Made by a program: the position numbers and the translations under genes. A stretch of 64,000 bases of DNA from an uncultured Rhodocyclaceae bacterium (GTDB lineage Bacteria > Pseudomonadota > Gammaproteobacteria > Burkholderiales > Rhodocyclaceae). The stretch spans positions 806,001 through 870,000 of the forward strand of contig OU015322.1 of assembly GCA_907163225.1 (NCBI GenBank), given 5' to 3'. Under the pieces are notes generated by a model. That model did no database searches, had not been told where the DNA came from, and saw nothing but the letters and a program-made list of their open reading frames with translations. Positions 16,776-26,268 of this stretch are shown here, piece by piece (position 1 is the first letter of the stretch; every line of letters starts with the position of its first letter).

Positions 16776-18087
16776 CATAGCCCTGTTCTTCGGATTTTTC
16801 GCCATGTTGGCGATGGGCCAGGTATTCCGCTATCCACACGTTGGCGTGCTGCTTTGGTGCTGGACTGCGCTTGTCATTCCGAATTTCTTTTCCTATGGCT
16901 TCGCAGCTGCAATCCCGTATAACAAAATCGTTGCGATCATTACACTTCTCGCTTGGCTAATCTCGCGAGAACCAAAAAAACTGCCACCAAATGCAACGCT
17001 ATTCCTGCTTGCATTGCTTGGCATATGGGGAACGATTTCCGCCCTAACGGGCATCTCGTCAACCGACGATGCCATGCGCGAATGGGGAAACTTTATCAAG
17101 GTTATCGTATTTGCCTTCGTGGTTGCCGGGCTTATGACATCCAAGGAGCGGATTATTGCCTTGCTTTATGCCTCGGTACTTTCACTTGGTTTCCATGGCG
17201 TCGTAAGTGGCGCCAAGTTTCTGGCATCAGGCGGGGCATCTCACATTTATGGTCCAGGCCTATCGATTATCGGTGACAACAACCACTTCGCTCTGGCCAT
17301 GATCGCCTTGATCCCCATAGTCTTCTATCTACATAACCAGTCCAGCCACAAGCTGGTGAAACTCGCGCTACTAGGGTCAATGCTTCTAATGTTAGCAACA
17401 ATCATGGGCACATTCTCCCGTGGCGGATTGTTAGGAATTATTGCTGTAGGCGGCCTCGCATTCATGCGTCACCCTAAGAAGATGAGGAACACCCTGCTAC
17501 TCATACCTTTGGTCGTTGCGGCACTTGCCTTTGCGCCTGAACGCTGGTCCAACCGCATGGATACAATTGCTGAGGCCAATCAGGATAACTCCTTTATGGG
17601 GAGAGTCATTGCCTGGAAGCAAAGCACATTGCTTGCGTTGGATCACCCAGTTTTTGGCGGGGGATTTCATGCCATACAGGATTTCGCAATATGGATGAAT
17701 TATGCCCAGGAGTTTCACAAGCTTAGCTTCATTCCGACGGATGAACCCAACCCAGTTCGGGCCTTTGCAGCCCATAGCATTTACTTTCAGACACTCGGCG
17801 ACCTCGGTTTTGTTGGGTTGGGTATTTTCCTCGCCATCCTGATTAGCTCCTGGCGCAATGCCTCGGCGACAATACGGGCGGCTCGTGATCAGCCGGAATG
17901 GCACTGGGCACGCGACCTGGCAAAGGCGCTGCAATACACACTCTTTGCCTATGTGGTTTCGGGAGCCGCGCTGAACATGGCATATTTCGACTTCATGTAT
18001 ATGATTTTTGCGGTTCTAGTCGCGCTACGTCATTTGGTATGCGGTCAAACCCAGAAAATGAATTCGAATGCCATGGCACTGGCATGA
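16768..18087 (+). CDS. Putative O-glycosylation ligase, exosortase A associated (Wzy/WaaL-like)
   Basis: This 439-residue polytopic inner-membrane protein (about 10-12 helices) belongs to the O-antigen ligase/polymerase class. The opening MRDIALFFGFFAMLAMGQVF and the following YPHVGVLLWCW are those of the exosortase A-associated ligase family. A large periplasmic loop around LDHPVFGGGFHAIQDFA and a conserved AAHSIYFQTLGDLGFVGLG segment near residue 335 fit the Wzy_C region. It is expected to polymerise the repeat unit or attach glycan to a protein acceptor. The gene is preceded by two small overlapping ORFs and ends in an ATGA overlap with the acyltransferase. Confidence 0.9.
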   Translation: MRDIALFFGFFAMLAMGQVFRYPHVGVLLWCWTALVIPNFFSYGFAAAIPYNKIVAIITLLAWLISREPKKLPPNATLFLLALLGIWGTISALTGISSTDDAMREWGNFIKVIVFAFVVAGLMTSKERIIALLYASVLSLGFHGVVSGAKFLASGGASHIYGPGLSIIGDNNHFALAMIALIPIVFYLHNQSSHKLVKLALLGSMLLMLATIMGTFSRGGLLGIIAVGGLAFMRHPKKMRNTLLLIPLVVAALAFAPERWSNRMDTIAEANQDNSFMGRVIAWKQSTLLALDHPVFGGGFHAIQDFAIWMNYAQEFHKLSFIPTDEPNPVRAFAAHSIYFQTLGDLGFVGLGIFLAILISSWRNASATIRAARDQPEWHWARDLAKALQYTLFAYVVSGAALNMAYFDFMYMIFAVLVALRHLVCGQTQKMNSNAMALA

Positions 18088-19181
18088 CAGTGAATCCCTA
18101 TGACACTCTCAAAAACTTGCTTGGGAGAAACTCGGAACGCATCAAAGGCATCCTCATTATCGTCGTTGCTGCCGACCACAATGACTGGTTCAGGCAACTT
18201 GTGCCTAACCTCTTTGATCCGTTGACCTTTCATGTCTTGGGATTCTTTCTTCTTGCATTCACTTTCGGCACAAAAGAATGGAGCCTAAGCTACATCAGTA
18301 ACCGTATTGCCCGATACATGATTCCGTACTGGTGGGCATTGTCAGCGACAACTCTGGCTTTTTTTCTGATGTACCGCAGTCACGCTAGCGCAAGTGACAG
18401 TCTATTGGCATGGGGGCTTGCAATGCTCATCGGAAACGCCCCATTTACGAAATCAGCCTCCGGACTACTGATGCTGTGGTTTTTACCCACCCTCTTCGGA
18501 CTGACTTGCCTATTGGCCATGTTTGACTCGCTTCGCTCAGATCGCATTAAGCTTGTCGGATTGGGAATCGCGCTTGTAGCCCATTTGACGACTCCACTAG
18601 TGCCGCGATCCATCCTGTTGTGGCTACCTTTCGGATTTGCCATTGCCATCAACATTTTTTTCCTTGGGCTAGTTTGGCGAGAGTTGTTGAATCGCCGATT
18701 GCCAAGATTGTGGGGTCCGATTGTCACATCAATTTTTATTTTGAGTTACGGTGTTTTGGTTTCGGGATCTACACATCTGGAAATAGCCACATTTGAACTT
18801 GTCGGAATAAACCAACCCGGAATCCTGTTTCTCCAGGACATATCGGGAATCATGGGCGTCCTGACAGTTGTTTGGCTCGCCTCTCTACCCAAACAGCTTC
18901 AGTGGGTTGAGGCCATCGGGAAAAATTCTCTATTGGTGTATTTGATGCACCCAGTTGCCTATGTGGTTATCGGCAAACTGATACCCCTTGTCTTTGGAAA
19001 TGTCACCTCACCTATTATGCTTCTCGTCTTCGGCTGCTTCACAACCCTCTTCGCGGTCGGTTCAGCATTTGCCCTATCAGATCTTGTGACCCGCCATTCG
19101 CAAATTTCAGCTTGGATCATCCCAAAATCATTGGAACAATGGCCTCCTGCAAGACTCTTTCCACGACTGGGCAGGCTGTAG
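18084..19181 (+). CDS. Acyltransferase 3 family membrane protein
   Basis: This 365-residue protein has about ten hydrophobic segments, as in acyltransferase-3 enzymes that move acetyl or succinyl groups onto extracytoplasmic sugars. The first helix contains GILIIVVAADHNDWF with His32, corresponding to the conserved His of the family, although the usual preceding Arg is less clear. The start at 18084 was chosen because it gives an ATGA overlap with the ligase gene; a longer frame back to 17898 lies inside that gene. Probably it O-acylates the polysaccharide. The call is by topology and first-helix motif, so it is moderately secure. Confidence 0.75.
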   Translation: MTVNPYDTLKNLLGRNSERIKGILIIVVAADHNDWFRQLVPNLFDPLTFHVLGFFLLAFTFGTKEWSLSYISNRIARYMIPYWWALSATTLAFFLMYRSHASASDSLLAWGLAMLIGNAPFTKSASGLLMLWFLPTLFGLTCLLAMFDSLRSDRIKLVGLGIALVAHLTTPLVPRSILLWLPFGFAIAINIFFLGLVWRELLNRRLPRLWGPIVTSIFILSYGVLVSGSTHLEIATFELVGINQPGILFLQDISGIMGVLTVVWLASLPKQLQWVEAIGKNSLLVYLMHPVAYVVIGKLIPLVFGNVTSPIMLLVFGCFTTLFAVGSAFALSDLVTRHSQISAWIIPKSLEQWPPARLFPRLGRL

Positions 19182-19303
19182 GTATGCGCCACCTACAATT
19201 TGCCCATAGCCCAGCATCTAAGTAAGAATTAACTATTGACTAGTACTTCGGGTTCCCACGAAATCACTTCTATGAGACCCGATAGACCAATCGGAGGAAT
19301 AAG

Positions 19304-19966
19304 ATGGTCAGTTTGATAAATAGGCTTGTTATCGATTGTTTTTATATAGCCCAACCATCTATTAAATTCTCGATGGTAACTTTCATGATTCTTGGCTGTC
19401 TCTTGGCCAATCTGGCCCAAGCCGTAGAAGTGACCAAGGAAGAGTATCAGTTGCTTCCAACCTACTGCAGAAATCAGGGCAATGTCGCGCCCAACTATTT
19501 CAAACCAGAACACGAGGCAGCCTGGCGTGATCGGCTTGGCAAAGACTTCCAACACATTCACCACTACTGCTGGGGCTTGGTTTCCCTCGCGAGGACGTAC
19601 AAAGCGGGACGAACTGCTGCAGAACGCAAGCATCGCCTAACTATGGCGATCCAAGATTTCAATTTCTCTATCGAGAGAGCAACTCCCGAATTTGTTCTGC
19701 TACCTGAAATTTATACCAAGGTCGGCCAAGCCTATCTCGGTTTGCAAGATGACCAGAACGCGGAAATCGCCTTCAAGAAAGCCTGGGAAGCGAACCCGGA
19801 ATATTGGCCAGCCTATCTTTGGTGGGCACAGCGCGTGATGAAACAAGGGAGACAGCGCGAAGCTCTGGCTGTTGCGGAAGAGGGTCTGAAAAATGCTCCA
19901 GGTTCCAAGCCACTAGAACGACTGATCGCTGAAATGCGTGGCTCCGGCAAGGCTGCCAGGAAATGA
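19304..19966 (+). CDS. Exported TPR-containing hypothetical protein
   Basis: This is a 220-residue protein with a hydrophobic export segment (about residues 22-40, ending near LAQAVE). The mature domain has tetratricopeptide-like helical pairs, for example KVGQAYLGLQDDQNAEIAFK and EALAVAEEGLKNAPG. A strong GGAGGAAT ribosome-binding site lies just upstream of the ATG, fixing the start. The 122-base gap before it suggests a new transcript. The gene overlaps the next deacetylase by ATGA. Similar proteins occur next to deacetylases in exosortase loci as probable periplasmic scaffolds, but the function here is inferred from fold and position only. Confidence 0.8.
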   Translation: MVSLINRLVIDCFYIAQPSIKFSMVTFMILGCLLANLAQAVEVTKEEYQLLPTYCRNQGNVAPNYFKPEHEAAWRDRLGKDFQHIHHYCWGLVSLARTYKAGRTAAERKHRLTMAIQDFNFSIERATPEFVLLPEIYTKVGQAYLGLQDDQNAEIAFKKAWEANPEYWPAYLWWAQRVMKQGRQREALAVAEEGLKNAPGSKPLERLIAEMRGSGKAARK

Positions 19967-20922
19967 TTCCGAGCCTGATGAAGCCAATCTTTAACCGCCT
20001 TTCACCGGGAGGTTCCCGTGGAAAGCTTCAGGTTTTCATTTTTCACCGTGTCCTGGCCAAGCTGGATCCATTGTTGCCGGGCGAACCTGATGCCAAGCAA
20101 TTTGACTGGATGGTTCGTCTGATCGGCAGGAATTTCAACGTACTACCTTTCGGTCGAGCAGTCAGCCTTTTGAAGAGCGGGTCGCTACCAAAAGCAGCTG
20201 CATGCATCACCTTTGACGATGGATACAAGGACAATTTTTCGGTTGCACTACCGATACTCCAGCGACATGGCCTGACCGCGACCTTCTTCATTGCCACAAG
20301 CTTTCTTGACGGGGGGAGAATGTGGAACGATGACATCATCGAGGCTATCCGGCTTTTTCCGGACGAAGCTTTCGACTTGAAAGAGTTTGGACTAGACCAA
20401 TACGACTTGACGACACCGACAAATCAGATCAGTGCCATCGGTACGATATTGGGCAAACTCAAGTACCTTCCGCACGGCCAGCGCGAAGCTACGGCTCGAG
20501 AAATAGCACAGCGTGCCGGCGTCGATGACCGTTCCGGGTTGATGATGGGCGCTGATGAAGTCAGAGCTACGCGCGCTGCCGGAATGGAACTTGGCGGGCA
20601 CACTCACTCGCATCCGATCCTTAAATCACTCACCGACGACGACGCCTATTCAGAAATAACACGCGGAAAGATCGAGTTGGAAACGATTTTGTCAGAACCG
20701 GTTAACGTATTCGCCTATCCAAATGGCAATCCGCAACTTGACCTATCTTCTCGGCACGCCGAGATGCTCTGTCAAGCAGGTTTTGTTGCGGCGGCCACGA
20801 CTCAGCAGGCTATAGCGACGGTCAATACCGATCCTTTCATGATGCCTCGCTTTACACCTTGGGATCGCACTCCCACGAGATTCGGTATCCGTTGTGCTTT
20901 TGCCTTGGCAGGCAGACCTTAG
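19963..20922 (+). CDS. Polysaccharide deacetylase family protein
   Basis: This second NodB-type deacetylase has 319 residues. NodB motif 1 is CITFDDGYKDN with Asp85 and Asp86; motif 2 is GGHTHSHP, giving the two metal-binding histidines. Residues FAYPNGNPQ correspond to the later catalytic-site motif. There is no signal peptide. The overlap with the TPR gene (ATGA) indicates joint expression. It differs clearly from the exosortase-type deacetylase earlier in the window, so the two probably act on different sugars or stages. Confidence 0.88.
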   Translation: MIPSLMKPIFNRLSPGGSRGKLQVFIFHRVLAKLDPLLPGEPDAKQFDWMVRLIGRNFNVLPFGRAVSLLKSGSLPKAAACITFDDGYKDNFSVALPILQRHGLTATFFIATSFLDGGRMWNDDIIEAIRLFPDEAFDLKEFGLDQYDLTTPTNQISAIGTILGKLKYLPHGQREATAREIAQRAGVDDRSGLMMGADEVRATRAAGMELGGHTHSHPILKSLTDDDAYSEITRGKIELETILSEPVNVFAYPNGNPQLDLSSRHAEMLCQAGFVAAATTQQAIATVNTDPFMMPRFTPWDRTPTRFGIRCAFALAGRP

Positions 20923-20934
20923 GGTGGATTTATT

Positions 20935-21981
20935 TTGAATAAGATATCAGCACTGGAGACCGTTGATTCGACGCGCTGGAACCAGCGGATAGCATCCCAA
21001 AACGGTCCAATGCAACTGACAACCGAGTGGGCATCCTTCGTCTGCACCCAGAACAACTTGCGGCCGTTGTTTCTGGAGAGCAGCCAAGGGGACGATTCCT
21101 TTGCAGCTATCGTGTACCTCTCAGCGTCAGGCAAATGGCCTATGTCTCGCTGGCCTAGCGCCTCCGCCGATTGCATTCCCCTCGCCATTGACCGGGTAGG
21201 TGCGATTGCTGATGTTGAGTGGGCCTTACGCAGTCGGGGTGTCAGCCAGTTTCAACTCAACTCGTTTGCCTATGATGGCGCATCCCCGATCCAACTGGCA
21301 CCCTTGGGATACGTGGAGAATTCAAGATGTGAGTTTGTCTTGTCGCTTGAACCGGGTCTGGAAGCAACCTGGAATGGCATGCGACCAACATTGCGCAACG
21401 ACATTCGACGTTTCGAGCGTTCGGGTGTCGAATGCCGCGTTCGATCTGATGACGGAGTCGTCTCTGCGCTGCATGGCATTGAACAGGAAACAGCGTTGCG
21501 ACACAGAGCTCAGGGAAAATCGGGGAATCCAATGCGTGAAGCCACCTATCAAGCCCTGCAGGAGCAACTTGTCAAAACGGGGCGTGCTCGCGTCTATCTG
21601 GCTGAAGAAAATGGAGTAGCCATCGCCTCCGTGGTGGTCGGAGTGTTTGGTGCAAATGCGTACTATCTATACGGAGGGGCAACACCTGATGGGCTATCGC
21701 GTAATGCCCCGAAAGGTCTGCTCTGGTTCGCCATCCAGCAGGAATTTGCGGTAGGCGTGCGCGAATTTAATCTGGGGGGAATGTCAGCCTCCGCAGCGGA
21801 ACCAAAATCACTTGATCACGGCCTTTACAAATTTAAGACAGGGTTTGGTGCTATTGAACGCTCGTGTATTAGTGGGCAAAAGACGTTGCGGCCCCGTTTG
21901 GTTGCGGCAAAAATTGGACTGCTTAACTTTGCCCGCCGAGTGCGGAGTTTTGTACTCAGCAATGGACGCAACAAACATTGA
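20935..21981 (+). CDS. GNAT/FemAB-like acyltransferase, TTG start
   Basis: This is a 348-residue protein with a FemAB/GNAT-type fold. Recognisable parts are LRNDIRRFERSGVECRV (the basic helix before the second GNAT domain), AIASVVVGVFGANAYYLYGG and GLLWFAIQQEFAVGVREFNL, the usual acetyl-CoA/aminoacyl-tRNA fold region. The start is taken as TTG at 20935, with AGGGTGG 6-8 bases upstream and the previous stop 12 bases away. It resembles peptidoglycan-bridge or polysaccharide-decorating enzymes. Its substrate is unknown; position suggests modification of an amino sugar. Confidence 0.78.
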   Translation: MNKISALETVDSTRWNQRIASQNGPMQLTTEWASFVCTQNNLRPLFLESSQGDDSFAAIVYLSASGKWPMSRWPSASADCIPLAIDRVGAIADVEWALRSRGVSQFQLNSFAYDGASPIQLAPLGYVENSRCEFVLSLEPGLEATWNGMRPTLRNDIRRFERSGVECRVRSDDGVVSALHGIEQETALRHRAQGKSGNPMREATYQALQEQLVKTGRARVYLAEENGVAIASVVVGVFGANAYYLYGGATPDGLSRNAPKGLLWFAIQQEFAVGVREFNLGGMSASAAEPKSLDHGLYKFKTGFGAIERSCISGQKTLRPRLVAAKIGLLNFARRVRSFVLSNGRNKH

Positions 21982-22880
21982 TCCCCGCTCCACTTGATTT
22001 GCGCGTCCAGCGCCTTTCATTGTCATTTCGACAGGGCTATTGGACGCGACACCCTGACGAGCCTGATGCGCCCATTTTGTGGTTAGGCATCCGGCAGGAA
22101 GTCGGGCGCTGGCTCGCTGGTGAGTCTACGATTGTGATCGGTGCGCTTGCAAAGTCTGATCAGGAAATCGTTGCATCGCGGTCGGTTTTCTCCCAGTCTT
22201 CTACATGCCGTGACCTTTGGTACTACGGGTACTTCTATACCCTGCCGAATTTTCGCAGATTGGGTCTTGGTGAACGTGTCATGCGTGAGGGCTTGGCTGA
22301 AATTACCAAGGCTGGGGCACGCAACTGTAGCTGTTACGTGGCCGAGAGCAATCATGCTTCTGCCGATCTTGCAATCAAACTTGGTTTCAAGAAACTACCC
22401 TTCGTTCGAGTTGTATTTCGCAGCGCTGGGGAGGGTACACCTAATTCCGTCCATTGTCATTTGGCGGAAACAAGCGATGTCAGGTTGCTGGCCGGAGCGA
22501 TATCCTTGATCAACCCGATTGTTGGTAGTACACAAGAAGCGCCAGTCATCACGGACGAGCTATTTGTTCGCCCACCTTGGCTGCCATGGAAAACAGCCGA
22601 TAGTCAGCTCATCTGGCTTGAGCACGAGCAGAGCGGAAAACTTGGTATTGCACGGATTGGGCCTCACAAAGCGGTATTCTTGCCAAATCTGGATGCTCTG
22701 ACTAACGACCAAGTGACCCCGGTCCTTTCAGCGGTATCCGCGTTGTCCGCCAAGAAACAACGTCCTGTCTTTACGTTTCTTCCTCGCCAGATTGCCAACT
22801 TGCTGCGAAAAACCACACATACCGGACAGTGCGAAATTTATGACGTTTATTTGCACGATCACTTGCAAGAAAGTGGTTGA
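21978..22880 (+). CDS. GNAT-family N-acetyltransferase, probable TTG start
   Basis: This is a 300-residue protein with a GNAT domain in the first half: YTLPNFRRLGLGERVMREGL gives the acetyl-CoA pyrophosphate loop (R-x-x-G-x-G/A type), followed by AESNHASADLAIKLGFKK. The C-terminal half is not recognised. The TTG at 21978 overlaps the preceding stop by TTGA; other in-frame TTG codons at 21999 and 22020 are possible starts. It ends 11 bases from the convergent flippase gene. It probably acetylates an amino sugar or a carrier-bound intermediate. Confidence 0.75.
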   Translation: MIPAPLDLRVQRLSLSFRQGYWTRHPDEPDAPILWLGIRQEVGRWLAGESTIVIGALAKSDQEIVASRSVFSQSSTCRDLWYYGYFYTLPNFRRLGLGERVMREGLAEITKAGARNCSCYVAESNHASADLAIKLGFKKLPFVRVVFRSAGEGTPNSVHCHLAETSDVRLLAGAISLINPIVGSTQEAPVITDELFVRPPWLPWKTADSQLIWLEHEQSGKLGIARIGPHKAVFLPNLDALTNDQVTPVLSAVSALSAKKQRPVFTFLPRQIANLLRKTTHTGQCEIYDVYLHDHLQESG

Positions 22881-22891
22881 ACGTTACTTTT

Positions 22892-24334
22892 TCAATTTGC
22901 CCTGTACTTCAATAATCCCCGTATTTCTTCCACCCCCTGACGATTGAAGGCAAAGGTAAATGCAACATAGGCGATTGCGCCAACAACAATCAGTATACAT
23001 AGGGTGCTGAAGCCTCCTGGCCAAGGAAGTATTTGGCGAACCAACACCACGGAGGCATACATAAACCCACAGGATAGGGCAGGCTTGCTCAAGGTTGTTG
23101 CAAGCTCCAGAGCCTTAACATCCATGTGCTTACAGGATCTCAGCAAATTGAATAGAAACGCCCCAGGGAAGACGATAAGCCATGCGAGGCTAAGCCCAAT
23201 CAGCCCAAATTGAGTCCCCACCAAAAAAGCGCTGCACATGGCTATTGCTGTAATGCAAGTAATCCTGAAACTGACATCTGCACGCCCAACAGCGTGCAGT
23301 CCAGCGTGCAATAGTGGCGAAAGGACACGCAACGGCATGATTAGGCATAGGAGTGCTAGTGGCAGCACAGCCTCTGTCCATTTCTCCCCCAACAGCACTT
23401 GGACAAGTTCCGGGGAAATACTAGAAATGCCCCACATCACGGGAAACGACAACAAACTTACACTCCTCACTCCCTTAAGAAGGTAGGGCCCCACCGAACC
23501 ACCTTCTCTTTTTACCCTCGACAACGACGGAAAAACGATCTGATTCAGAATTGCCGAAACTCGCGAGGCTGGCAGGGAGGCCAAATCCATCGAGACCGAA
23601 TAAATACCCAAGTCGTGCTTGCCAAGTAACTTGCCGACGATAAATGAATCGGCCTGCGAATAGAAGAACCAGACCAACTGAGTCGCTGCGACATTTCGGC
23701 CAAAATTGAACATGTTGCCGCAACCGGCAAATTCAAAAAGAGGCCGCCCGGGACATTGGCCAACAATATTCAATCCGATTGACCGGATACACGACTGAGA
23801 CACAGCACCCCACGCCAAGGCGAATACCCCATAGCCGTGATAGGCCAGAAAGAGCGTTATTGACGCCCCCACCACCGTCGATACAAGATCAATAAGGGCT
23901 CTGCCGCGGAACTTCATATCGCGCTCCAACAAGGCAGCGGGAACCACAGCAAACGCAGCTGGAAGAAATTGAAGTGCGATGACTTGGATGACCAGTTCAA
24001 GACGTACATCGCCAAAGAACCATGCCGCCGTCGGGGCTACGAGCACTGCCATGAATAGGCAAACGGCCCCATTGGATAGAAGAATGAGTCCAAAAATCTG
24101 CCGAAGTCTTTGCGGTGGCAAGTCCTTGGTCTGTACCAAAGTTGGGCCAAGCCCAATTTCCGCGACCAAGGCAAACAGGGCGCTAAATATGGCCGCAAGA
24201 GCCATCAGCCCGTAGTCTTCTGGGCTGAGCAAGCGAATCACATAAATTGTTATTGCCCAGGTAACCACTTGCGAGCTCAGGCGGCCCATGACAGTCCACT
24301 TGAGCCCTGCAAGAACTTGACTGCGAAGCGTCAC
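22892..24334 (-). CDS. Lipopolysaccharide/oligosaccharide flippase (Wzx, MOP superfamily)
   Basis: This 480-residue polytopic membrane protein has about 12-14 hydrophobic helices. The opening QVLAGLKWTVMGRLSSQ and the segment YVIRLLSPEDYGLMALA are typical of Polysacc_synt flippases, which move lipid-linked oligosaccharide across the inner membrane. It starts with GTG inside a GTGA overlap with the methyltransferase. The gene is the last of the minus-strand block and converges with the acetyltransferase. It is the natural translocase for the repeat unit built by the glycosyltransferases of the locus. Confidence 0.92.
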   Translation of the reverse strand: MTLRSQVLAGLKWTVMGRLSSQVVTWAITIYVIRLLSPEDYGLMALAAIFSALFALVAEIGLGPTLVQTKDLPPQRLRQIFGLILLSNGAVCLFMAVLVAPTAAWFFGDVRLELVIQVIALQFLPAAFAVVPAALLERDMKFRGRALIDLVSTVVGASITLFLAYHGYGVFALAWGAVSQSCIRSIGLNIVGQCPGRPLFEFAGCGNMFNFGRNVAATQLVWFFYSQADSFIVGKLLGKHDLGIYSVSMDLASLPASRVSAILNQIVFPSLSRVKREGGSVGPYLLKGVRSVSLLSFPVMWGISSISPELVQVLLGEKWTEAVLPLALLCLIMPLRVLSPLLHAGLHAVGRADVSFRITCITAIAMCSAFLVGTQFGLIGLSLAWLIVFPGAFLFNLLRSCKHMDVKALELATTLSKPALSCGFMYASVVLVRQILPWPGGFSTLCILIVVGAIAYVAFTFAFNRQGVEEIRGLLKYRAN

Positions 24335-25002
24335 GAGCGCAGGCCTTTAGTGGCTGATTTTCGTACGTGGCCTAACAGGACCGACATCGCGAAGTTGGCA
24401 TCCTTGACGATTTCTACCGAAACATCGTCAAAATGGCGGTTAAGAAATGATTCAAAGGTCTTCCGGTTGTACTTTATGACGTGTTCTGGCTCATCGATTG
24501 GGCCAAGACAATCATTGGGGACGAATATAAAGGCTTGCCCCCCGGGCTTCATGATTCGTGAAATTTCAGAAGCGAAAGTATTTCTCCGGATGATATGTTC
24601 GAGTACCTGCGAGGCAATTACTGTGTCGAAACTCTGATCAGGTACAGGAATGCGCGGCAAGGTACCTTGAAACATGGTAAAGCCCTCTTCGCGCAAGCGA
24701 TTGACGGCGTATTTCGAGATTTCTAGACCTGATAGGTTCTGAAAGCCTAGCTTGCGAAGATCCCTGAGAATACTGCCATTGCCGCAGGCAATGTCGATTA
24801 GCGCTCCCGCCGGATCGCATCGCTCTGAGATGATTTTGGACTTGGTTGGCCAGCGACGAACGTCGTGTTCCCACCATTCAGCAAGGTTCTTATCCCAATA
24901 TTCCGCACCTTCACGCTTGCGGAACAGATTCGATGTGAGGTGGTAAGCCAGCGGGAAGTGATTTGAAATTGCAGCTCTTACACGCCAAGGAATAATATTC
25001 AT
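24331..25002 (-). CDS. Class I SAM-dependent methyltransferase
   Basis: This is a 223-residue Rossmann-fold methyltransferase. Motif I is LIDIACGNGSILRDL, followed by GLEISKYAVNRL (acidic residue binding the ribose), VIASQVLEHI and a later IMKPGGQAFIFVPND. It probably methylates a sugar hydroxyl or carboxyl group in the polysaccharide building block. It overlaps the flippase by GTGA and is separated by 58 bases from the alpha-toroid gene. Substrate assignment is not possible from sequence. Confidence 0.87.
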   Translation of the reverse strand: MNIIPWRVRAAISNHFPLAYHLTSNLFRKREGAEYWDKNLAEWWEHDVRRWPTKSKIISERCDPAGALIDIACGNGSILRDLRKLGFQNLSGLEISKYAVNRLREEGFTMFQGTLPRIPVPDQSFDTVIASQVLEHIIRRNTFASEISRIMKPGGQAFIFVPNDCLGPIDEPEHVIKYNRKTFESFLNRHFDDVSVEIVKDANFAMSVLLGHVRKSATKGLRS

Positions 25003-25060
25003 CGTGAGGCTCTCTGGAAATATAGGCTGAAATTTTTAGAAATACTATCCGACACGAAGG

Positions 25061-26254
25061 CTAACGGAGTCGGTCGACAACGGCCATTTCCATGAGTTGG
25101 GAATCGACGCAAAACTTTGCCGCCCAGTTCAGGTATTCATACCGACCGTATTCCCCATTGACAGGATATGCTCCACGAACCCCGCCAACAACATCGGGGC
25201 TTCCAGTAAGGAAGACTGTACGGCGGACATATCGGTTGGCAAGCTTTGCAGCTTCCAAATATTCCGCCTTACCCGTGACGGAATACAGTAGGAACCAGCA
25301 GGCGGCAATTTGAACGCTACCGGTCAGGCAAACCCAGTCAACCGCGGGTTTCCATTCATGGTCGAGACGCCCGGCAATGCGACCATCTGCTTCAATTGCA
25401 TTGAGCAATGCATCTGCGGCTCGTTGAGCAGCCACCAGCAGATTGGCATCCCCGGAGAACTTGTAGGCCTCGATCACTCCACGCAGCACATAGCCGATGG
25501 TGTGTGTGAGTGGCATATCGGGTAGTTCGAGGCAATTGCTGGCGAACCAGCCATTCTTTCGCTGCTTGGTCAGCGCCCAACCAACCTGCTTTAGGCCGGC
25601 TTCGCCAAAACCTTGATCAGGTGTCAAACGTGCCGCTTCAAAAAGCCCCCAGGCGACATGTGTTTCATATGCTTTCTCACCAGGAGCTGCAAACGGGGTC
25701 GCGTACTTGCGCCAGCAACCATCTGCGTCAAGGGTGTCGCGCAGCCATGACGCAGCCGAATTCATTGGGGCGCGATAGGCATCGCCAAATCTGCGAACAC
25801 CTGCGGCCAAACCCATCAGGATCTGCCCGGTATTAAAGGTCACTGGAACATGGGGATTGGCATCAACTTTGCCCCCCTGAAATCCGCCCTCGGGGAATTG
25901 AATAGACACCAACCAGTCGAGCATACGTTTGGCTCGCTCCAGCAGTTCCTGATCGTTAGTCCTGTCGGCATAATCGATGAGCGTCGGCACGATATAGCCC
26001 GAAGTCTCTGGATATGAACTGGCCCAACCTTTGACCAGACTGTAATCCCGCGCCGAACCTCCATCTTGGTGCAGGGAGTTATCTTGTGAGCGTTTCAGCC
26101 ATTGGATGCCTGCAGCGGCGACTGCTTCAGGCCCGGCATCGATCTCAGGCAAGCCTGAGCGATCCAGTTCCAGTTGCTGTTTGGCCTCATTTGGCAGTTG
26201 CCGTTCGTCGATGTAACGCTCTTTGAGGCGTGATGCAATATTCATGAGTCCCAT
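25061..26254 (-). CDS. Alpha/alpha-toroid protein of polysaccharide locus, function unknown
   Basis: This 397-residue protein is built of repeated helical hairpins with aromatic and DG motifs such as GIQWLKRSQDN, LDWLVSIQFPEGGFQGG and WLRDTLDADGCW, the pattern of six-hairpin toroids (terpene-cyclase-like or glycosidase-like). No signal peptide is present. The start at 26254 (MGLMNIASRL) was chosen because AGGAG lies 5 bases upstream; the longer TTG frame would overlap the preceding gene. Similar proteins occur in heteropolysaccharide clusters without known role; an uronate epimerase or lyase activity is possible but not shown. Confidence 0.75.
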   Translation of the reverse strand: MGLMNIASRLKERYIDERQLPNEAKQQLELDRSGLPEIDAGPEAVAAAGIQWLKRSQDNSLHQDGGSARDYSLVKGWASSYPETSGYIVPTLIDYADRTNDQELLERAKRMLDWLVSIQFPEGGFQGGKVDANPHVPVTFNTGQILMGLAAGVRRFGDAYRAPMNSAASWLRDTLDADGCWRKYATPFAAPGEKAYETHVAWGLFEAARLTPDQGFGEAGLKQVGWALTKQRKNGWFASNCLELPDMPLTHTIGYVLRGVIEAYKFSGDANLLVAAQRAADALLNAIEADGRIAGRLDHEWKPAVDWVCLTGSVQIAACWFLLYSVTGKAEYLEAAKLANRYVRRTVFLTGSPDVVGGVRGAYPVNGEYGRYEYLNWAAKFCVDSQLMEMAVVDRLR

Positions 26255-26268
26255 GTTTGCTCCTGGCT

